DNA from: a bacterium
GTDB taxonomy: Bacteria > Patescibacteriota > Minisyncoccia > Phycocordibacterales > Phycocordibacteraceae
Direction: 5' to 3'
Assembly: GCA_021812955.1 (NCBI GenBank)
Contig: JAKAMJ010000018.1
Location: forward strand, 1 to 9,737
DNA length: 9,737 bases
The notes beneath the pieces were generated by a model. The model was not told where the DNA came from and did not search any database. It saw only the letters and a list, made by a program, of their open reading frames with translations. Below are positions 5,940 through 9,737 of this stretch, one piece after another (the first letter of the stretch is position 1; the number at the start of each line of letters is the position of its first letter). Both the position numbers and the translations under genes were made by a program.

Positions 5940-6908
5940 CAAGGAACGTCTTAAGAAGTTGATGAAATTGCCGCCCAAGACGCTGGCGGCTGCGTCCGGA
6001 TCGAAGCCGGCGTAGCGAAGCGCGTTACCGATGATAGGGAACGTCTTATCTCCGCCGGCGATCATCTCGACAGGCCTGTCGGGGAAATACTCCCCGAGGC
6101 GGCCCCCCGTCCCGAGCGTCTTTACCATCCGGTCGTACTGCTCTCGGGCGGTCTCCATCGACATGCCGACGTGCGGGATGCCGGAGCCGACGCCTACGCG
6201 CTCCGCACCGATCAGGCGGATCGCGTGCCGGACATGGTCCACGAACTCCGCGAGCGGGTCGAAACCCTCTTCGCAGAGGAAGAACGACGTGAGCAGGATG
6301 CCCACGTATCCGTCCCTTTCCGCGATGCCGCACAAGACAGCGTCGGAAAGGTTGCGCGGGCAGTCATACGCGCCGCGCACGCCGGCGTGGGTCGCCGCCA
6401 CGCGCAGCGGCAAGTCATGCTGCCGCGCGAAGTGCAGCGCTTCGTGGGCGGTCTGATCGTTCGAATGGGCGAGGTCGAGGATCATCCCCGCCTCCGCCAT
6501 CCATTCGAGCAGGTCGCAGCCGGCGGCTGTCAGGCCGCCCTCAGTCAGGAAACCGCTACCGTATGCCGTAATGCCGTCATACGCTAGACCCATGAATCGT
6601 ATCCCGAGGTCGAAGAGCATTCGCACCCGATCGCGCGTCAGCCCTTCCGGCGGACATTGCAGCCCGAATACGATTCCCATGCCAGGCAGGTCGAGGTCGC
6701 CCTTGCCGTACAGCCCGTGCGGCATCATGGGCGACGAGAGTACCGTCCCGACGAAGCGCCAGATTTCCGCAATCGTCGCGTTGAAATCCAGCGCAGCCTG
6801 CGACGCGGCTGTAACATGCGCCACGTCGAGTCGCGGAGGTTTCCGAACGTCAATCACCGGTGACTGGCCCTGTGGGGCCAGGAATGCCATGCTGTCTGCG
6901 TACACCAT
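5934..6908 (-). CDS. Membrane dipeptidase (M19)-family protein, probably without the normal dizinc site
   Basis: The 324-residue protein has the TIM-barrel M19/renal-dipeptidase layout: LTAAGCDLLEWMAEAGMILDLAHS (126-149) matches the LT..G..L...M...GM.IDLSH block, ATHAG (172-176) matches the SHS histidine, PRNLSDA (184-190) the substrate-binding Arg, and HVRHAIRLIGAERVGVGSG (225-243) the C-terminal strand. His148 and His174 therefore remain. By my hand alignment to human DPEP1, the N-terminal HxD pair is missing (MVYADSMAF), the bridging Glu is Gln84, the His152 equivalent is Tyr110 and the Asp of GSDFDG is Gly243. Normal dipeptide hydrolysis is therefore doubtful; a binding, altered-substrate or single-metal role is possible. 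No signal peptide is visible. The ATG is fixed by a consensus Shine-Dalgarno. It is flanked by hairpins and has its own candidate promoter, so it is probably monocistronic. Confidence 0.8.
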   Translation of the reverse strand: MVYADSMAFLAPQGQSPVIDVRKPPRLDVAHVTAASQAALDFNATIAEIWRFVGTVLSSPMMPHGLYGKGDLDLPGMGIVFGLQCPPEGLTRDRVRMLFDLGIRFMGLAYDGITAYGSGFLTEGGLTAAGCDLLEWMAEAGMILDLAHSNDQTAHEALHFARQHDLPLRVAATHAGVRGAYDCPRNLSDAVLCGIAERDGYVGILLTSFFLCEEGFDPLAEFVDHVRHAIRLIGAERVGVGSGIPHVGMSMETAREQYDRMVKTLGTGGRLGEYFPDRPVEMIAGGDKTFPIIGNALRYAGFDPDAAASVLGGNFINFLRRSLP

Positions 6909-6911
6909 CTT

Positions 6912-6923
6912 GCACCTCCTTTC
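6912..6923 (-). promoter_or_regulatory. Consensus Shine-Dalgarno for the M19-family gene
   Basis: The minus strand reads GAAAGGAGGTGC a few bases before the ATG at 6908, with AAAGGAGGTG complementary to the 16S rRNA 3' end and optimal spacing. Among the complete genes here this is the only one with a near-perfect ribosome binding site correctly placed, and it decides the start. Confidence 0.85.
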
Positions 6924-6951
6924 TTGTAGGTTAATGGTTCAATTGCTCCGC

Positions 6952-6966
6952 TTGCTAGACTAGCAA
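6952..6966. promoter_or_regulatory. 15-bp palindrome, operator-like
   Basis: TTGCTAG and CTAGCAA flank a single central base, a perfect 7-bp inverted repeat covering the candidate -10 of the M19-family gene. The symmetry and position are typical of a dimeric repressor site. A one-base loop is too small for a hairpin of that full length, which favours a DNA site over an RNA structure. No regulator gene is visible here. A second short palindrome, TTGCGCAA, lies at 6972-6979 in the promoter spacer. Confidence 0.4.
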
Positions 6967-6985
6967 AAATGTTGCGCAAAGTCAA
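6957..6985 (-). promoter_or_regulatory. Candidate promoter of the M19-family gene
   Basis: On the minus strand a -35-like TTGACT (6980-6985, 5 of 6 consensus bases) is followed after 17 bases by TAGTCT (6957-6962, 3 of 6). The -10 is poor, but the spacing is ideal and would leave a leader of about 40 bases carrying the Shine-Dalgarno. The -10 sits inside a 15-bp palindrome, which would suit a repressed or regulated promoter. Confidence 0.4.
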
Positions 6986-7012
6986 AGCGCGGCGGCGAAG
7001 CCGCCGCGCTTT
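6984..7012 (-). terminator. Strong GC-rich hairpin terminator of trpS
   Basis: A perfect 13-bp inverted repeat (arms 6984-6996 and 7000-7012) with a 3-base loop begins at the trpS stop codon. The core is GCGCGGCGGC and the ends are AAA/TTT. On the minus strand the 3' arm ends in TTT and continues GACTTTGCG, an imperfect T-tract. On the plus strand it is followed by TTTTAT, so it may act in both directions. It separates trpS from the M19-family gene. Confidence 0.75.
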
Positions 7013-7968
7013 TATGCGACGCCGATCGCCTTGCGCACCCGCCCCATCTTCGCCTCGCTCGCAGTGCGAGCTTCCAGCCTGCCCTTGGCGAGTATCGCGT
7101 CCACGAGCGTGGGGTCATCTTTGAGCGATTCATACTTGGCGCGGATAGGCGCGAGGTAGCGGTCGAGGTCTGCTATAAGCAATTCTTTCAATATCTTATA
7201 TTTGCCCGCGTGTTCGGTGTAGATCGCCTCGAGCTCTTGCTCGCTCCGCACCAGCTTGTGCATCGCGTAGACGTTCTCAGGTCGTTCACCGCTGGAATCC
7301 GTGACGATACCCATCACCGCCTTGGCGAGCTCGTCGTGGCTGGCGAAGAGCGGAATCACGTTGCCGTAGCTCTTGCTCATCTTCTGGCCGTCGGTCCCTG
7401 GGACGACTGCTACCTCGGGCATGATGTACGGCCCTGGCAAGGTGAATACATCTTCTTTGTATATCCGATTAAACTTCTCTGCGATGTCGCGCGCGATCTC
7501 GATGTGCTGCTTCTGGTCCTGCCCCACCGGCACGACCGCCGCGTCGTAGAGCAGTATGTCCGCCGCCATGAGCATCGGGTAATTAAAAGTGCCGACGTTG
7601 ATTTCTTTGTTCTTCGCCTCGGCGTCCTTGAACGCGTGCGCACGCATGAGGTACGGCATCGTGGTGAGAGTGTCGAATATCCAGCAGAGCTCGGTGTGGG
7701 CGGGCACATCCGACTGCTTGAAGAACACGACCTGCTCCGGGTCGAGGCCGATGGCGAGATACGCCATCACGAGCTCGCGCGTGCGGCGGCGCATCTCCTC
7801 GGCGTCCTGCATCGTGTTGAGCGCGTGATAGTCGGCGATGAAGATGAACGGGCGGTACTTCCCTTCTTTGGTCAATTCCACGAACTGGCGCATCGCGCCG
7901 AAATAATTGCCGATATGCAAATCTCCCGTAGGCTTCACGCCAGAGACGAGGATGGGTTTGGTGTTCAT
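7012..7968 (-). CDS. trpS: Tryptophanyl-tRNA synthetase
   Basis: This class Ic synthetase charges tRNA(Trp). The 318 residues match compact bacterial TrpRS (about 320-340). The HIGH-type signature is DLHIGN (16-21) in the Rossmann fold, after VSGVKPTG (8-15). Substrate-pocket motifs follow: NYPMLMAADILLYDA (129-143) and VPVGQDQKQHIEIARDIAEKFN (146-167), and the KMSKS loop is intact (196-200, GQKMSKSYGN). No insertion or truncation is seen. The ATG at 7968 is 15 bases after the stop of the upstream 181-residue gene and is preceded by AGTAATCTATATACT, with no Shine-Dalgarno. A housekeeping gene directly downstream of apparently transferred genes suggests the accessory block was inserted in front of it. 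Confidence 0.96.
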   Translation of the reverse strand: MNTKPILVSGVKPTGDLHIGNYFGAMRQFVELTKEGKYRPFIFIADYHALNTMQDAEEMRRRTRELVMAYLAIGLDPEQVVFFKQSDVPAHTELCWIFDTLTTMPYLMRAHAFKDAEAKNKEINVGTFNYPMLMAADILLYDAAVVPVGQDQKQHIEIARDIAEKFNRIYKEDVFTLPGPYIMPEVAVVPGTDGQKMSKSYGNVIPLFASHDELAKAVMGIVTDSSGERPENVYAMHKLVRSEQELEAIYTEHAGKYKILKELLIADLDRYLAPIRAKYESLKDDPTLVDAILAKGRLEARTASEAKMGRVRKAIGVA

Positions 7969-7983
7969 AGTATATAGATTACT

Positions 7984-8529
7984 CTACCGCGTCGAAAGTG
8001 CCCTCGGCGCGTTCTCGATAGTGTGGAGAAGCAATCCAAGCGCTTTCTCGACACGAGCGATATCACACACTTTCTCTTGCGAACGAGGCTTGTTGAAATG
8101 AAAGGTGTTACGAACCTCGTTCATTTCAAGGATATCTTCAGCTGTTTCTTTCCGGACGAGACCCTTCTCTTTGAAGAATTGCACCAGATCATGCAGACCA
8201 ATTTGATGATCGTCCTTCTCGACTTTGAGCTGGACAGCAACGACAACAGGCGCATCGGTTCTCTCACTATGCCGATATTCAGGAAGTAACGGACTCACGA
8301 ATTTATAATCGGTATACGTCATGGATTCCTTGCGTGTTTTATAAAAATAGAAAAGAATCGCCTCGATAGCGGAAATGACGTATAAAATTATCACGCGATA
8401 CGTCTCTTGTTGATAGAGTGCATTCTCGTCAATCGACTTCGAACGCTTGTACAACGCGGATATATATTCAATTGCATCCTCCAGAATACCGCGCAGGGTT
8501 ATATCTCGAATGAATGTCAGATCGCCCAT
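7984..8529 (-). CDS. Hypothetical protein, possible HEPN-like helical domain, AT-rich
   Basis: I do not recognise a named family with certainty. The 181 residues are predicted mostly helical: a charged helix (12-32, LRGILEDAIEYISALYKRS), a hydrophobic helix YRVIILYVISAIEAILFYFYKTR (44-66) that could be buried or membrane-associated, a beta-like stretch APVVVAVQLKVE (93-104), then EDILEMNEVRNTFHFNKPR (131-149) and a final helix (152-172). The segment EVRNTFHF resembles the RN...H motif of HEPN RNases, but Arg140 to His144 has three residues between, one fewer than the usual four to six, so catalysis is uncertain. Base composition differs sharply from the neighbours (44 G+C in 120 bases at 8281-8400), indicating transfer. 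It starts 12 bases after the 60-residue gene and has no Shine-Dalgarno, so the two are likely co-transcribed, as in a toxin-antitoxin pair. Confidence 0.7.
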   Translation of the reverse strand: MGDLTFIRDITLRGILEDAIEYISALYKRSKSIDENALYQQETYRVIILYVISAIEAILFYFYKTRKESMTYTDYKFVSPLLPEYRHSERTDAPVVVAVQLKVEKDDHQIGLHDLVQFFKEKGLVRKETAEDILEMNEVRNTFHFNKPRSQEKVCDIARVEKALGLLLHTIENAPRALSTR

Positions 8530-8541
8530 GTGGAGTTATCG

Positions 8542-8718
8542 TTACCGCCCGCCGCCCGCGCGAGTCATTTTTAGGAGCTTAGAAAGCGAAGGAAGGCCCT
8601 CTTTCCTAAGTGCGGTGTGCAACTCGGCATCGTCGCGATAGCCCAAATCAACCCCATATTTTCTTTCTATGGTCTTGACAAGAGTGTCGCCTCTCTTGTG
8701 TCGAATCTTGGTGCTCAT
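8542..8718 (-). CDS. Small basic hypothetical protein upstream of the HEPN-like gene
   Basis: The product is 58 residues if translation starts at the ATG at 8718 (MSTKIRHKRGD), or 60 from the in-frame ATG at 8724. The 8718 start is preferred because a TATACT box would place transcription initiation downstream of the 8724 ATG. The protein is basic, with KRGDTLVKTIERKYGVDLG followed by LHTALRKEGLPSLSKLLK, two short helices without cysteines or a membrane segment. I recognise no function. Candidates are a DNA- or RNA-binding regulator or an antitoxin-like partner for the next gene. It follows the putative methyltransferase gene after about 30 bases and may be an accessory of it instead. Confidence 0.65.
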   Translation of the reverse strand: MSTKIRHKRGDTLVKTIERKYGVDLGYRDDAELHTALRKEGLPSLSKLLKMTRAGGGR

Positions 8719-8726
8719 ACGCATCT

Positions 8727-8735
8727 AGTATAGCA
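8727..8735 (-). promoter_or_regulatory. Candidate extended -10 promoter for the small basic protein gene
   Basis: The minus strand reads TGC-TATACT: a TGn extension directly before a hexamer with 5 of 6 consensus bases. It ends 8 bases before the ATG at 8718 and only 2 before the ATG at 8724, supporting the shorter start. No clear -35 is visible. It would give the small protein and HEPN-like genes a promoter separate from the upstream methyltransferase-like gene. Confidence 0.45.
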
Positions 8736-8749
8736 CATCGATTCCTCGA

Positions 8750-9737
8750 CTAGCCCTTAAGGAATCCAAGCTCGTAGACTTGCGGAGAGAGCTTCTGGGT
8801 GAGGGCTTTGTAGGCGGTCTCGAAGGGGGCGAAGTCAATCGGCGGGAAGTCGCCGGTCGCGTTGCGTGCCTTGAGCGCGTTGCGGATCTGGTACCAGCCG
8901 ACATCTGGGCGGTTGAGCTTCAGTTCGTCGCGCACGTCGCGCGGGTCGGTGTGGGCGAAGTATGCCGCCCAGATCTTACGCCCCTCATCGAAGACGGCGC
9001 GCGCCTCGAGCGAGAGCTCCTTCCCTCGCAGGTACCGCACCATGAAGTCAGACTCGAAGCGACCGGGCGCGCCGACCTCTTCCTCGGCGAACGGGATGAA
9101 ATGATTGACGATCGACCACTGCTTCCCTGCCCACTCGAGCCCGTCTGCGCTCGCCGTGAGGTTGCTCCCGTTGAAGAGCATCCACATGAGGCAGTCGTCC
9201 TTGAATTCGTCCGTGAGCTCGCCCGAGGGCTGGAGGAATTGGTCGCGGTCGTTCTGCCAGGTGGGTTTGATGATGCGTTGGACGGTGAACAGGACGGCGG
9301 CTTTGTCGAGATTGTCCGGGATGACATACATGCCATTGCCACGCGATGCAGCACTTGAGAGCAGAAAAGTATATTTTGATGCGTTTTGTACATCGTTTGT
9401 GCCGGTGCACATATATCCAATAGCTCCTTCAGACCAAGTCTTAACGCGCGGCGCGCTTTTTGTCGGCGTAACCGCGTTTATGAGCGGGATCACCTCCTGC
9501 TTGTTCGCACGTGGGCGCTTGATCCACTTATTAAGGTAGGTGTCGGTCGGCAAGTTGTAAAACTTCTTCTCGCCTATAGGGTTTGCATCTTTATCAAGCA
9601 TCTCGGTGGCTACTTCGGTAATCGGTGTCCGCGCGCCGGAGGCGTTGTCGGTCTGCCAGAGGAGGAAGCCGATTGGGAAATTGCCCTTGAGCCCATCAAA
9701 AGCCTTGCTGTGCACGATGAAGCCGTCGAGATAGCGC
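8750..9737 (-). CDS. C-terminal region of a putative large DNA methyltransferase / restriction-modification protein, partial
   Basis: The reading frame is open from the right edge to the TAG at 8750, 328 codons, so the start and any catalytic domain lie outside the window. The visible part begins RYLDGFIVHSKAFDGLKGNFPIGFLLW and contains EKKFYNLPTDTYLNKWIKRP, KPTWQNDRDQFLQP, DCLMWMLFNGSNLTAS, WSIVNHFIPFAEEEVGA, FESDFMVRYL and DELKLNRPDVGWYQIRNAL. I recall this C-terminal pattern from large proteins annotated as N6-adenine methylase or Eco57I-like/type IIG restriction-modification proteins, where it would follow the methylase core and serve in target recognition or as a specific tail. That is recollection, not proof: no methylase motif (such as NPPY) is present in the visible part. 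The Met-like codon at 9715 is an internal GTG, not a start. No frameshift is seen. Confidence 0.6.
   Translation of the reverse strand, partial: RYLDGFIVHSKAFDGLKGNFPIGFLLWQTDNASGARTPITEVATEMLDKDANPIGEKKFYNLPTDTYLNKWIKRPRANKQEVIPLINAVTPTKSAPRVKTWSEGAIGYMCTGTNDVQNASKYTFLLSSAASRGNGMYVIPDNLDKAAVLFTVQRIIKPTWQNDRDQFLQPSGELTDEFKDDCLMWMLFNGSNLTASADGLEWAGKQWSIVNHFIPFAEEEVGAPGRFESDFMVRYLRGKELSLEARAVFDEGRKIWAAYFAHTDPRDVRDELKLNRPDVGWYQIRNALKARNATGDFPPIDFAPFETAYKALTQKLSPQVYELGFLKG

Noticed and set aside
7969..7974. TATACT directly before the trpS ATG as a promoter
   Set aside because: It abuts the ATG with no bases between, so transcription would start inside the gene; a weaker TAATCT lies 7 bases upstream but is not convincing.
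8134..8148. Canonical HEPN RNase active site in the 181-residue protein
   Set aside because: The motif is R-N-T-F-H with three residues between Arg and His; the family rule is four to six, so only a HEPN-like label is kept.
9713..9715. GTG at 9715 as the start of the methyltransferase-like gene
   Set aside because: The frame stays open upstream to the window edge with conserved-looking residues (RYLDGFI), so the gene is truncated rather than starting here.

Overview
The window is a compact, GC-rich bacterial chromosome segment in which every gene I can support lies on the minus strand, so transcription runs from high to low coordinates. The lineage is inferred, not shown. A short archaeal-type AspRS, very short or overlapping gene junctions, mostly absent Shine-Dalgarno sequences, and divergent MraY and FtsW motifs together suggest a Candidatus Patescibacteria (CPR, Parcubacteria-like) genome. 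No rRNA, tRNA or CRISPR array was seen.

Right end (about 7984-9737), accessory in character. It holds the C-terminal part of a large protein that resembles an N6-adenine DNA methyltransferase / restriction-modification protein, cut by the window edge. Next come a 58-60 residue basic protein and a 181-residue protein with a HEPN-like 'EVRNTFHF' segment. The 181-residue gene is strikingly AT-rich (44 G+C in the 120 bases 8281-8400, against 86 in 120 at 1741-1860), so transfer is likely. A defence or toxin-antitoxin role is possible but unproven.

Middle (5878-7968). trpS ends in a strong GC-rich hairpin. A stand-alone gene for a membrane-dipeptidase (M19) family protein follows. It has its own candidate promoter, a 15-bp palindrome over the -10, a consensus Shine-Dalgarno and two hairpins after it. 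Most of the family's metal-binding residues appear to be substituted.

Left (1-5857), a tightly packed series: aspS, scpA, scpB, an S11 D,D-carboxypeptidase, mraY, ftsW. It joins tRNA charging, the kleisin and winged-helix partners of SMC, and peptidoglycan lipid I synthesis, glycan polymerisation and trimming. murD, often found between mraY and ftsW, is absent there. The aspS-scpA and mraY-ftsW junctions overlap; scpA and scpB are separated by 104 bases carrying a promoter-like element.

The most interesting signals are: (1) -10-like hexamers 8-10 bases upstream of several start codons that lack a Shine-Dalgarno, suggesting leaderless transcripts; (2) the probable M19 pseudo-enzyme with private regulation; (3) an Asp-to-Glu change at a catalytic motif of MraY and Asp-to-Asn in a conserved FtsW motif; (4) the small-protein/HEPN-like pair beside the putative methyltransferase.
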